Of a stretch of 64,000 bases of DNA, positions 51,018-60,249 are shown piece after piece. The notes beneath the pieces are model-generated. The model made no database searches, was not told the DNA's origin, and was given only the letters and a program-made list of their open reading frames with translations. Both the position numbers and the translations under genes were made by a program. Every line of letters begins with the position of its first letter. The first letter of the stretch is position 1. The stretch comes from JACKOB01 sp024234575 (lineage in GTDB: Bacteria; Pseudomonadota; Gammaproteobacteria; Pseudomonadales; Oleiphilaceae), in NCBI GenBank assembly GCA_051208035.1, contig JBPJFZ010000016.1:40917-104916 (forward strand), given 5' to 3'.

Positions 51018-52921
51018 AACGGTACGGCGGACTGATTCGGCACCTGGGTGTGGTGGGGTTGTTACTGGCGGGTTTCAATGTTAGTGCCGAAACTGCCCGA
51101 GACACCGCCGCTGGCGCAAATACACTGCCGCCAAGAGCCGCGGTGAGCTCACGCCCTGCTGCATCTTCAGCACCAGTGGAACCCGCTACGGCCACTCCGG
51201 TAACGGGCACGTTTCCATCTTCAACACCGCCATCTTCAACACCGTCAGGCCCAATACCATCAAGCGCACCAACCACAGGCCCTGCGAGCCCTTCCTCCCC
51301 GCCGCCAACTGCTGTACCTGTCGTTAGGGTTCCGCAACTCGGTGTGAGCAGCCCTCGGCCCACATCCTCAGCGCCTTCGATACCCGCGACACCGGCTACT
51401 GGTGTGCCTGCTGATCCTGTACCGCTATCGATGCCAGCAGTCAGTATTCCGCCTACGTCATCGCGGTCACCCGCTACTAGCTCATCACCGACAGGTAGCC
51501 CCCTGAACTTTTCTGTACGTGTCACACCAGAACCTGCTGTACAGCCTCGGCCATCCGCGGATGTATCAGCATCTTCGACAAGTGTGCCGGCAGATAGACA
51601 GGTTCCTGCGGCGACCGTGCCCAACGCGGCCGCGCCTGATCATACCAGCGTAGCCGCTCCGACAAGGCCCGATGCAGAACCGGAGCCCCTACCAGCTAAA
51701 GATACGCGCACAGAATCAACCTTGTTGACAGAACCCACCGAGGTGGTCAATGCAAAGCCTGACCCTGATACGCAACGGTTGCCTGATGTTTCTGACGATG
51801 CAACTCCAACAAAGTATGAACCGACGCCATCGTTACTAAAGTTGCAGCGAGCCGATAGCCTCAGCAGCATGGCAATACCTAGCGCCCCAGCGCTTATTGC
51901 CACCGAGGATGAATTGCCACCTTTGGGCCAGCTGTTACTTGATGCGCCAGACATGGCCAACGCCGAAAAACAACGTCGTGAGCTTGCGCCCATGGGTTTA
52001 AAAATTGTTTCGCGTAAAAACTTGCCGGGGCTTGGGCTGGTGCTTAGCACATTCCGTTTGCCGGATGATGCCGATAGTGATGGCATTCTTGCGGCTGTTA
52101 AAGCCCTATTTCCGCAGGCCACCGCAGAACTTAACCAGCGTTACCGCCTGTTGTTCAGTAAAAATCAAAGCTATGCCCAAAAACTGGTCGGCGTGCCAAC
52201 ACCGTCGCGATGCAGGCAAACCGTTGCGTTGGCGATGCTCGATAGTGCGGTGAATACTCAGCTTTCTTTTTTACCGGGAGAACGGGTAAAGAGTATTGAT
52301 GTCACCAACCGGGAAACCCTTTCAGCAAAACATGGTACAGGTGTGGCGACAATTATGGTGGCAGATGATCAAGCTTATCCCAGCCTGGTACCCAATGGTC
52401 AACTGACGGCAGTGAACGTGTTTGCCCTTGATGAGAAAGGTGACCCGGAAACACGTACCGATTGGCTTCTCTATGGCTTAAATGCGTTAACTAGTATTCA
52501 GCCGATGCCTCAGGCAGTGAATCTCAGTTTTGGTGGCGATGACAGCCCCTTGCTTAAAAATGCCATCAACCGACTATCTGCCATGACGACTTTTGTTGCT
52601 GCTGCCGGTAACGATGGTAGTGATAAACTGGTTTACCCGTCGGCCTACCAATCAGTTTATGCGGTAGGTGGTGTGGATGCAAAAGGCCGAAAAACAAGCG
52701 GTTCAAACTACGGCAAACATTTAGCCATAATGGCCCCCGGAGAGGATATCTGGACCAGTGATGATAGTGGCAACGGTTATTACGCCACAGGCACCTCCTT
52801 TGCCGCTCCCTTCGCTACCGTGGCGATAGCGCTGGCCAAAAACGCCGGTCTTTCGGTGGACGATTTTGTAGCATCTTTAGGTGAGAGCCGGTTAGTGAAT
52901 TTGGCTGGTTTATGTCCCTAG
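51014..52921 (+). CDS. exported subtilisin-like serine protease with long Pro/Ser/Thr linker
   Basis: The 635-residue protein has a signal peptide (about 1-24), a Pro/Ser/Thr-rich linker (about 25-230) and a subtilase domain with Asp410 (AMLDSAV), His440 (KHGTGVA) and Ser595 (GTSFAAPF), plus the oxyanion Asn in AAAGNDGS. The region of about 300-400 may be an inhibitory propeptide. GTG 51014 with GGAAG upstream is preferred over the ATG at 50963; it overlaps the anti-sigma stop by 4 bases, so the two are coupled. It may process the repeat protein or cut the anti-sigma factor to switch the operon on. Confidence 0.93.
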   Translation: MKRYGGLIRHLGVVGLLLAGFNVSAETARDTAAGANTLPPRAAVSSRPAASSAPVEPATATPVTGTFPSSTPPSSTPSGPIPSSAPTTGPASPSSPPPTAVPVVRVPQLGVSSPRPTSSAPSIPATPATGVPADPVPLSMPAVSIPPTSSRSPATSSSPTGSPLNFSVRVTPEPAVQPRPSADVSASSTSVPADRQVPAATVPNAAAPDHTSVAAPTRPDAEPEPLPAKDTRTESTLLTEPTEVVNAKPDPDTQRLPDVSDDATPTKYEPTPSLLKLQRADSLSSMAIPSAPALIATEDELPPLGQLLLDAPDMANAEKQRRELAPMGLKIVSRKNLPGLGLVLSTFRLPDDADSDGILAAVKALFPQATAELNQRYRLLFSKNQSYAQKLVGVPTPSRCRQTVALAMLDSAVNTQLSFLPGERVKSIDVTNRETLSAKHGTGVATIMVADDQAYPSLVPNGQLTAVNVFALDEKGDPETRTDWLLYGLNALTSIQPMPQAVNLSFGGDDSPLLKNAINRLSAMTTFVAAAGNDGSDKLVYPSAYQSVYAVGGVDAKGRKTSGSNYGKHLAIMAPGEDIWTSDDSGNGYYATGTSFAAPFATVAIALAKNAGLSVDDFVASLGESRLVNLAGLCP

Positions 52922-52985
52922 ATATGCGTTTACAGGATAAGTCCGCTCACAACCCACGGCCAACCTGATCTAAGTACATGATGCA

Positions 52986-55295
52986 TCATGTGTTTAAATA
53001 TCTTGTTAGTGTTTCAATCAGTACCTCTTTTCTAACGGGTTTTGCCAGATAAAAGTCCATCCCACAATCGATACAGCGCTGCTGATCCTCTGTGGAAACA
53101 TTCGCTGTCACGGCAATGATCGGTATTTTAGAGTAAACGTTATGGTTTCTGATGATTCGAGTAGCCTCATAACCGTCCATTACTGGCATTTGACAATCCA
53201 TTAGAATTGCTTCGATATCGTTTTGTTCATTCAAAATAGAAATCGCGTCCTCACCATGTATGGCTGCCAATGGGCTGTATCCAACCTTTTCCAGTAGTTT
53301 GCACAGTAATTTTGAATTTACAGGGTTATCTTCGACAACAAGTATTTTTGATTTCTTCGTGCCTTCATTTGGCGCAACTTGTGCTGAGGCCAAGTCATTT
53401 TTCTTAAGCGATGCTATTTCTTCCTGGGAAGGAAGGGATAGAGGCATGACGAATGTTGCACGGGTTCCTTTGCCAACTTCAGATATCAACTCAAGTTTAG
53501 TATTAAATAAGTTGAGTATATCTTTAGCTAAGGATAGGCCAATTCCTAATCCTCCGTGCTCTCTTTTTAATGAGTTATCGGCTTGATTGAAGGCCTCAAA
53601 CAAGGTGTCTAGCTTTTCTGAATCGATACCAATACCTGTATCTTTTACCGATACACGGCAATGCGAATCTCCTTCGAGAGTTAAACTCATTACAACGCTG
53701 CCTGACTTAGTGTATGAACATGCGTTTTTCATCAACTGGGAAAGTACAAGGGTGAATTTCTTCTCATCAAGAAGTACATAATCAGGTAGTTGTGCGTCCC
53801 AGATAAAATCTAAGCTAACACCATTCTTTTTAGAATTATGAAAGTAATTGAAAACATTCTCGCAGGATTGTTTAAATCTAACGAGCGATTCTTCAAGTTT
53901 GATAGATCCTCTTCGAGCCTCGACAAATGTAAACATAGACTCAATAAGTTTGAGTAAATGAGAGTTAGAGTCGTTAGCTGTTTGGTATAGCTGCTTGTCT
54001 TCACTGGTTATAAATTTGTCCTTTAGTAAATCGAGGCTAAGTCGAATACCATTTACCGGTGTCAAGAGCTCGTGCGTTATTGTAGACATGAACTCATCTT
54101 TTAATTTATTTGCACTTTGCTCAGTTTTTAACGCCTCAGCTTTTAACAAATTGATGCGATCGGCGAGACCTAGTGAAAGTAATACCGCTTCAATGACGCT
54201 TCCAATTTGAACTGCATACAAAGTGAACCAATCACTTGGTAGTAAACCCATTAACCTGAACAGGAATAGAAAAGAAGATAGTAATAGAACTGACCAAGCG
54301 GCTAAGTAAAAGCGAGCTTGCCTACTGCCTGCTTTTAGCGAGGCTATCCCAGCAGAAGCCATGGCAACTGAAGATAAAAAGCCTAGAAAAACAGCGAGGT
54401 AAGCTGGTATGGAAAAAGGAAGAAGAATAACTAGTAGGCAATTAATTAATGACCCGTACCCTAGAATTTGCATCGCGTTATGATGCTTAGGGCAGTATCG
54501 TTGTGTGAATAAAAATGACTGAGTAAAGCGCAGAGCGAAAAGCAAGGTTAAGCTAATGCCAAATATCAAGGCGTTATTTGTCCACCACGGCCAGTCTGGC
54601 CAAACTAGCATGACACCATAGCCTTGAACAGTAAGTTGGAATATCCCCATGCAAAGAATAAACAGGACATAGTAAAGATAAGTTTTGTCTCTAACCGAAA
54701 GATAAATAAACAAATTATATAATGCCATCACGAACAAAATTCCAAAGTACACGCCTTGAAAATAGCTAAAACTAACGGCAGTCTCTATTAGCGATGTTTC
54801 AGAAATCAATGTCATGGAAAGATTCATTACGCTTTGGGTTTCAAAACGAGCGTAATAAGTGGCTGCGTCATTGCTTGGATTGATAGGAAACAGGAAAAAA
54901 TTATTTTTCGTAGGTCGACTGGCAAAAGGTCTCTTATCCCCGGTTTTTATAACTGTATAAGTGCCGGTGCGTTCATTGGGTGAATAAAAGTCTATGTAAT
55001 CTGTAGGAGGGTAGTTGACTCGCAAATGCCAGTCTTGATGTTGCGACAGATTCTCAACAGTAAACCGCACCCAGTAGATCGAGTTAGTGATCCCAAAATT
55101 TAAGCGATTTGGGCTGTCAAATTTTTTAGTTCTTATTTCGTCAAAAGATTCTTGTCCATCGTCATCGATATAAATTTCAAGCTTTTTGCCAACCTCGAAT
55201 TTAAGATCATTGTCTGTAAGCGTGATAATGGCATGAGAGTCAAAAGAAATCAGAAGTAAGATTGTAAAAAATGATCTATAAAAACGACTTAGCAT
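52986..55295 (-). CDS. 7TMR-DISM hybrid histidine kinase
   Basis: A 769-residue sensor: signal peptide, periplasmic DISM sensor (about 20-175), seven transmembrane helices (about 180-380), HisKA with TITHELLTPVNGI (His about 407), ATPase domain with DTGIGID and GLGIGLSLA, and a receiver with VVEDNPVN and LMDCQMPVMDG (Asp about 699), ending with KPVRKEVL. The DNA is AT-richer than neighbouring genes, which may point to acquisition. No adjacent regulator or partner is visible. It is a different subtype from the kinase at 4744. Confidence 0.93.
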   Translation of the reverse strand: MLSRFYRSFFTILLLISFDSHAIITLTDNDLKFEVGKKLEIYIDDDGQESFDEIRTKKFDSPNRLNFGITNSIYWVRFTVENLSQHQDWHLRVNYPPTDYIDFYSPNERTGTYTVIKTGDKRPFASRPTKNNFFLFPINPSNDAATYYARFETQSVMNLSMTLISETSLIETAVSFSYFQGVYFGILFVMALYNLFIYLSVRDKTYLYYVLFILCMGIFQLTVQGYGVMLVWPDWPWWTNNALIFGISLTLLFALRFTQSFLFTQRYCPKHHNAMQILGYGSLINCLLVILLPFSIPAYLAVFLGFLSSVAMASAGIASLKAGSRQARFYLAAWSVLLLSSFLFLFRLMGLLPSDWFTLYAVQIGSVIEAVLLSLGLADRINLLKAEALKTEQSANKLKDEFMSTITHELLTPVNGIRLSLDLLKDKFITSEDKQLYQTANDSNSHLLKLIESMFTFVEARRGSIKLEESLVRFKQSCENVFNYFHNSKKNGVSLDFIWDAQLPDYVLLDEKKFTLVLSQLMKNACSYTKSGSVVMSLTLEGDSHCRVSVKDTGIGIDSEKLDTLFEAFNQADNSLKREHGGLGIGLSLAKDILNLFNTKLELISEVGKGTRATFVMPLSLPSQEEIASLKKNDLASAQVAPNEGTKKSKILVVEDNPVNSKLLCKLLEKVGYSPLAAIHGEDAISILNEQNDIEAILMDCQMPVMDGYEATRIIRNHNVYSKIPIIAVTANVSTEDQQRCIDCGMDFYLAKPVRKEVLIETLTRYLNT

Positions 55296-55574
55296 AACGG
55301 GTAAATTTCAATAATTGTATTTACCCTTGATTGTAGAATAGGTTTGAGAGATTGCAGGTATCAATAATAAAGCATCTGCTTATGATGACCGTTCAAGTTT
55401 GTTCTTGGATTTTACCGGGTTATCAATTCCAGATAATTATCGCCTAAGCAAACGGTATTGGTGGCATTATCGAGTCATCCTCATTCAGAATTAACTTTCT
55501 GCCCATCATTTTCAGCTTCATTTAAGCTTCCCCGTTTACAGTGATTGCAACATTCAAAATTAAGGAGCGTTGCA

Positions 55575-56177
55575 ATGGCTACGAAAGACTCAACGATAGA
55601 TGAACTTAGAGAAAAGAAGGTATTCGTCTGGGATTTGCTGGTGCGGCTATTTCACTGGGGCTTGGTTGCCGCATTTTTAATTGCTTATCTCACCGAAGAT
55701 GATTTTCTTACCATACATTCCTGGGCGGGCTACATCATTCTCGGGCTATTGCTGGTTCGGGTAGTCTGGGGCTTTATGGGGTCTCGTCATGCCCGATTTT
55801 CAGACTTTGTGTATACACCGAGCCAGATTGTAGCATTTGTGAAAGACACGCTGTCATTGCGGGCTAAACGCTACATCGGTCATAACCCTGCAGGGGGCGC
55901 GATGGTGTTGCTGCTTATGCTCAGTTTGGTGCTTACCTCGGTCACTGGTGTGGTTTTATTTGGTGTCGATGAGGGGCAAGGGCCGCTGGCTTTTCTTGTG
56001 TTAAGCGGTGAAAGCTTTTGGGGTGAGCTGCTGGAAGAGCTGCATGAGTTTTTTGCCAATTTCACGCTCTTTTTGGTATTCATCCACGTTGCAGGCGTGA
56101 TCGTCGAGAGCCTGATACACCGAGAGAATTTAGTGTCGGCAATGGTTGACGGAAAAAAACGACCGCTTGAAAAGTAA
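55575..56177 (+). CDS. membrane cytochrome b (b561/hydrogenase-type)
   Basis: The 200-residue four-helix cytochrome b has histidines suited to bis-His heme ligation in VRLFHWGLV, TIHSWAGYI, ELHEFFANF and FIHVAGVIVE. It should pass electrons between the quinone pool and the periplasmic cytochromes encoded next. An AAGGAG site lies 7 bases before the ATG at 55575. It is the first gene of a six-gene redox and signalling cluster, and the next gene starts within its stop region. Confidence 0.92.
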   Translation: MATKDSTIDELREKKVFVWDLLVRLFHWGLVAAFLIAYLTEDDFLTIHSWAGYIILGLLLVRVVWGFMGSRHARFSDFVYTPSQIVAFVKDTLSLRAKRYIGHNPAGGAMVLLLMLSLVLTSVTGVVLFGVDEGQGPLAFLVLSGESFWGELLEELHEFFANFTLFLVFIHVAGVIVESLIHRENLVSAMVDGKKRPLEK

Positions 56178-56218
56178 TGAGCAAAGATCTCGGTAATGGC
56201 ATATATGCAGAGGCGATC

Positions 56219-56668
56219 ATGGTGCATCGAGCAGAAATAAAAGCAAAGTTTGTAAATCGATATAGCGCAATTCTTGTAGGCGGCTTGATGATGTTATTAC
56301 CTGCCTGCGCAAGTGCGAACGAGTCTGGCGCAACAATTGATAATGTTTTGGCCGGCTATCAGAGCGCGGGGGCAATGGAGTTTAGTCGTCAGCGAGGTGA
56401 AGCGCTTTGGGCGAAGCAAGTGGTTGGTGCCGAGCCATTTTCATCGCGCAGTTGCACCAGTTGCCATGGTGCTGATCTAAAAAAGCCGGGTCAGCACGTG
56501 CAGACTAAAAAAACTATAGCGCCAATGTCGGCCGCAGCAAATTCCCAACGCTATCAAACAGAGGCTGATATCGAAAAATGGTTTTTACGAAATTGTAAAT
56601 GGACTTTTGGCAGAGAGTGTTCCGCCCAGGAGAAGGGTGATTTTCTCACCTATCTGCGCATGCAATAA
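56219..56668 (+). CDS. DUF1924 c-type cytochrome (SHP-like)
   Basis: A periplasmic monoheme cytochrome with a signal peptide and the heme motif CTSCH (about residue 80). The family, including the sphaeroides heme protein, has a heme iron that can bind oxygen or other small ligands; redox partners are cytochrome b and a diheme cytochrome, as here. The last part (RNCKWTFGRECSAQEKGDFL) is the family's conserved end. I choose ATG 56219, which has AGAGG upstream; ATG 56177 overlaps the stop of the preceding gene and is the alternative. Confidence 0.9.
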   Translation: MVHRAEIKAKFVNRYSAILVGGLMMLLPACASANESGATIDNVLAGYQSAGAMEFSRQRGEALWAKQVVGAEPFSSRSCTSCHGADLKKPGQHVQTKKTIAPMSAAANSQRYQTEADIEKWFLRNCKWTFGRECSAQEKGDFLTYLRMQ

Positions 56669-56746
56669 AGGCTGAAATCGCTGTTTAGCAAAGCGGTGTC
56701 AGCACATTGATTACAAAATTAGCATCTCAAATTAGAACAGGAAAGA

Positions 56747-57334
56747 ATGATGAAAATAGTGACAGCAAGCGTGAGTGCTATCACGCTAGGTATGATTATT
56801 ACTGCCGCAGTGTTTTTTAGCACAGACAAAGCGTGGAGCGATGAAGATGGAGATAAATCAGCATTCTGGGATATATCTGATTTGAAACGGCCTGGTGTAG
56901 CAGCAGTCTCAAACGAGTTGTTTCTGAAAGAATGTGGTAGTTGTCACATGGCTTATCCTCCCGGTCTGCTGCCAGAGAAATCCTGGGTAAAAATGATGGG
57001 TGAGCTGGAAAATCATTTTGGCGAGAATGCAGAGCTAGGTGATGCTGTGCGTACGGAATTGTTAGTTTATATGCTCAACAATTCCGCAGACAAAGCAGAC
57101 TATCGGCGGTCGAAAAAAATTATGCGGTCGTTATCTGCGGATGAAACCGTTGACAGGATCAGTCTGACTCCCTATTTTTTACGCAAACACGATGAGGTTC
57201 CGCAGCGTTTTGTCGCTGATAATCCGAAAGTGCGAAGTTTCAGCAATTGCGATGCCTGTCATTTAAATGCGGTTAAAGGTAATTTCAACGAAGATGAAAT
57301 CAGCATTCCTGGCGTGGGTTATTGGCACGACTAG
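56747..57334 (+). CDS. diheme cytochrome c
   Basis: The 195-residue exported cytochrome has two heme-attachment sites, CGSCH (about residue 64) and CDACH (about 173), far apart as in DHC-type cytochromes that partner with DUF1924/SHP. A hydrophobic signal segment lies at about 5-25. It should carry electrons to the DUF1924 cytochrome. AGGAAAG lies directly before the ATG pair. Confidence 0.92.
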   Translation: MMKIVTASVSAITLGMIITAAVFFSTDKAWSDEDGDKSAFWDISDLKRPGVAAVSNELFLKECGSCHMAYPPGLLPEKSWVKMMGELENHFGENAELGDAVRTELLVYMLNNSADKADYRRSKKIMRSLSADETVDRISLTPYFLRKHDEVPQRFVADNPKVRSFSNCDACHLNAVKGNFNEDEISIPGVGYWHD

Positions 57335-57394
57335 AACGGTACGATGCCAGTAGTACAACTATCATGATCAACACATAATTAACGGAGAGACAGG

Positions 57395-57715
57395 ATGGAA
57401 GCGTTGAGATATCGGATGAAATCACTACATTTGTGCCTGCTAGCAGGGATCTTGCTGCCTCTGTCATTTGCGTTATATGCGAGCGACCATAAAGATGCTA
57501 AGAAGTTGTTGGATGCAGGTAAGATTCTACCTCTGGAGACCATCCTCAAAAAACTGCCCGAGGAAGAAAACAAAAGAGTGATTGAAGTAGAGCTAGAGGA
57601 GAAAAAAGGACTTTGGTTTTATGAAATTGAAGTCATAGACGGGCAGGGCGTGGTGAAAGAGTATGTGTTTGACGCAACTGATGGAAAACTGTTGAAGCAA
57701 AAGCGGGAGGATTAG
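57395..57715 (+). CDS. PepSY-domain periplasmic protein
   Basis: The 106-residue exported protein has a signal peptide (ending about YASD) and a single PepSY domain (about 40-104: LLDAGKILPLETIL, RVIEVELEEKKGLWFYEIEV and the final VFDATDGKLLKQ). Small PepSY proteins often control periplasmic redox or kinase inputs. It precedes the response regulator by only 3 bases, so the sensor system is probably linked to it. The start has GGAGAGACAGG upstream. Confidence 0.9.
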   Translation: MEALRYRMKSLHLCLLAGILLPLSFALYASDHKDAKKLLDAGKILPLETILKKLPEEENKRVIEVELEEKKGLWFYEIEVIDGQGVVKEYVFDATDGKLLKQKRED

Positions 57716-57718
57716 CCG

Positions 57719-58384
57719 GTGCGAATGCTGCTGGTTGAAGATGACAAAGATTTGGTAACAACTTTGCGTCCGTCGCTTGAACGAGCCGGCTATGCGGTTG
57801 ATGTGGTAGGTAATGGTGTTGATGCAGAGTTTCTGGGTAGTGAATCGCTTTATGATGTCATCGTTCTCGATTTAGGTTTACCCGATCGTGGAGGCTTGGA
57901 AGTGTTAGCCAGTTGGCGCGCCCAAGGCTTTACCATGCCGGTGATCATTCTTACCGCCAGGGATAGTTGGAATGAACGTGTCGAAGGCTTCAAAACGGGG
58001 GCCGATGACTACCTTGGTAAACCATTCCATGTGCAGGAGTTGTTGGCGCGGCTCAATGCTGTTTTGCAGCGAACGCATCGGGCGGCACCGTCAGAGCTGC
58101 TGCGTAAAAATGGTCTGACACTGGATTGCAGCAACCAGACTCTGACAACCGGTGGTGGTCTCAGCCATTCTTTAACAGGAGTCGAGTTTCGCCTAATGCG
58201 TTACTTTATGCTGCACCCGGGGAAAATATTATCCAAATCTGTGTTAACGGAGCATGTTTATGATTTTGACTCGGATAAAGACAGTAATGTTATCGAGGTG
58301 TATATCAACCGGTTACGGCACCTGATTGGCAAAGATAAAATCGAAACCCGTCGTGGCCAGGGCTATCTTTTTAAGGGGGAGTGA
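57719..58384 (+). CDS. OmpR/PhoB-family response regulator
   Basis: The 221-residue regulator has a receiver (MLLVEDDKDL, VIVLDLGLPDRGG with the phospho-Asp, TARDSWNERVEG and the LGKPFHVQEL lysine) and a winged helix-turn-helix (about 125-218) ending RRGQGYLFKG. It probably controls this cytochrome cluster under signals from the kinase that follows. The start is GTG with GGGAGG 8 bases upstream. Its stop overlaps the kinase start. Confidence 0.94.
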   Translation: MRMLLVEDDKDLVTTLRPSLERAGYAVDVVGNGVDAEFLGSESLYDVIVLDLGLPDRGGLEVLASWRAQGFTMPVIILTARDSWNERVEGFKTGADDYLGKPFHVQELLARLNAVLQRTHRAAPSELLRKNGLTLDCSNQTLTTGGGLSHSLTGVEFRLMRYFMLHPGKILSKSVLTEHVYDFDSDKDSNVIEVYINRLRHLIGKDKIETRRGQGYLFKGE

Positions 58385-59703
58385 TGCGATCACTTCAAGC
58401 AAAACTGGGAACGGGGCTGTTTTTAAGTTTGATGGCGGCGTTTATCCTTTTATGGATATTCATCAGTGTCAGTATGCGCTATGTCATCGAAGATTATATC
58501 TACAGCAGGTTGGCCCATGATGCAGAGACGCTATTGGCTGCGGTTTCTAAAAATACAGAAACGTTTGCCGTCGATGTTGCAAGAGTGGGGGCGGTCTACC
58601 AACAGCCTTTTTCAGGGCACTACTTTGAGTTAGAACGATCTGGCGAAATTCTGCGCTCGCGCTCTCTTTGGGACGTTCAGTTACAGTACGGCAAAACAAC
58701 TTCGACCCTCGTTGAACGTCAGTATGGCAGCGGGCCCCAGGGGCAACCCTTGTTGATTTTGGTGAGTCAGTTTGTCAAAAATGATGTACCCGTACAGATT
58801 GTCGTTGCCGAGGATTTATCACCAATAGAGGCGGCGATCAGCCGTTTTCAAAACCAATTTAGTATTACCATTGTTGCCATTTTGCTATCGCTGGTGCTGT
58901 TGCAGGTGTGGTTGATGCGCCGAGGATTGCGCCCGATCAAACAAGTGCAGCATGACCTTGGCGAGCTGGAAGCAGGCAGGATTCGAAGCCTGCAAACGGA
59001 TGTTCCACAAGAGCTTGTACCGTTGGTCAACGAAATTAATCACCTGCATAATGCCTTGGAATCCAGACTAGCGCGGCACCGACACGCCCTTTCTGACTTG
59101 GCTCATGCGTTGAAGAAACCGTTGACAGTGATACAGCAGTTATCTACCGATGAGAGGTTACGTGAGCTTCCTGAAATCTCATCTATTTTACAGAGGCAGT
59201 CGGAAACGACCGCACAGCTAATTCATCGAATACTGACGCGCGCAAAATTAGCTGGCGCAGCGCAAACCGGCAGGGTATTTGACTTTAATGAAGATTTGTC
59301 AAATCTGCTGGATACCCTGCAGATGATGTACCGTGACAAAGCCTTACGAGTTACCATGCAGATCCCTGATCAGATAAGCACCAGAATGGATGCCCACGAT
59401 ATGTTAGAGCTATTGGGTAACCTGCTGGATAACGCTTTTAAGTGGGCAAAGCACGAGATTAATATTTCGATTAGCCAGCCTGATAAGTTACACATCGTCA
59501 TTGAGGATGATGGGCCCGGCATTCCTGCCGAAAGCTGCACTGCCATTACCCAGCGAGGTAAGCGTTTAGATGAACAGGTAGAGGGCCATGGCATGGGGTT
59601 GGCCATTGCTGGAGATATCGTGGACGATTATCAGGGAGAGCTAAATTTTAAAGGGTCTGAGGCATTGGGTGGCTTAAGGGTGAATTTGTGGTTACCCCAC
59701 TAA
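58384..59703 (+). CDS. sensor histidine kinase of the cytochrome cluster
   Basis: The 439-residue inner-membrane kinase has two transmembrane segments around a periplasmic sensor (about 40-160), a HAMP-like linker, a HisKA with ALSDLAHALKKPLTV (His about residue 235) and an ATPase domain with EDDGPGIP and GHGMGLAIAGDIV. The layout is PhoQ-like. The ATG at 58384 shares one base with the TGA of the regulator, with AAGGGGGA upstream. Confidence 0.93.
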   Translation: MRSLQAKLGTGLFLSLMAAFILLWIFISVSMRYVIEDYIYSRLAHDAETLLAAVSKNTETFAVDVARVGAVYQQPFSGHYFELERSGEILRSRSLWDVQLQYGKTTSTLVERQYGSGPQGQPLLILVSQFVKNDVPVQIVVAEDLSPIEAAISRFQNQFSITIVAILLSLVLLQVWLMRRGLRPIKQVQHDLGELEAGRIRSLQTDVPQELVPLVNEINHLHNALESRLARHRHALSDLAHALKKPLTVIQQLSTDERLRELPEISSILQRQSETTAQLIHRILTRAKLAGAAQTGRVFDFNEDLSNLLDTLQMMYRDKALRVTMQIPDQISTRMDAHDMLELLGNLLDNAFKWAKHEINISISQPDKLHIVIEDDGPGIPAESCTAITQRGKRLDEQVEGHGMGLAIAGDIVDDYQGELNFKGSEALGGLRVNLWLPH

Positions 59704-59714
59704 CAACTGATACC

Positions 59715-60056
59715 TTAGTGCTCCACAATTTCCCAAACCTGCCCCAGATCACTTTTGGTTGTGTTATAAATTTGTAGTTTGGCAAGGATGTCGATCATTG
59801 AATTTGCCCGTGTGATGCAGAGAATAACATTGACACTATGCAGGTTGATCTCGCCAGAACGTATGGACTGAACGGTTGCTTCAACTTGATATTTATCCAA
59901 TAGCAGATCCATCTCGGATAGCAGCTCAAGGTGCCCTGGCAAGCTGCTATCAACCAAAATAACGGCATGGGGAATGATTTTAATATCGTCCTGGTAAGTC
60001 GCAAGCCAGTGTTCAAACATTACGTCTAACTGGGTAATCTGAATGGGATCAATCAT
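59715..60056 (-). CDS. hypothetical protein, possible STAS-like fold
   Basis: The protein (113 residues from 60056) has alternating strands and helices (IIPHAVILVDSSLP, VQSIRSGEINLHSVNVILCI, ILAKLQIYNTTK) and reads like a small alpha/beta domain resembling STAS proteins, but without a certain family. In-frame ATGs at 60098 and 60176 would give longer forms; the 60056 start has a GAG-containing purine stretch upstream. It ends 11 bases from the convergent kinase gene and is head-to-head with the MipA-like gene. Confidence 0.5.
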   Translation of the reverse strand: MIDPIQITQLDVMFEHWLATYQDDIKIIPHAVILVDSSLPGHLELLSEMDLLLDKYQVEATVQSIRSGEINLHSVNVILCITRANSMIDILAKLQIYNTTKSDLGQVWEIVEH

Positions 60057-60249
60057 AAGTCGATCTCGTTTGTGAATGCTTTGGATTTTTACTCTCATAA
60101 GTCTAGCTTGTAACGGGAAAATAAAAATACTCAGGACGTAATGTTCTTGTACGAAAAAATGAGCTTTGATTTTCATCGAAAAATTAATGTTTTATAATCA
60201 ACCGCATAGTATCTTGTGCGGGGCGGGGTTTATGCGGAGGTCGGGAAGA

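Noticed and set aside
50986..51624. 212-codon Gly/Val-rich frame on the minus strand
   Set aside because: It is the complement of the Pro/Ser/Thr linker of the subtilase, which explains its low-complexity composition.
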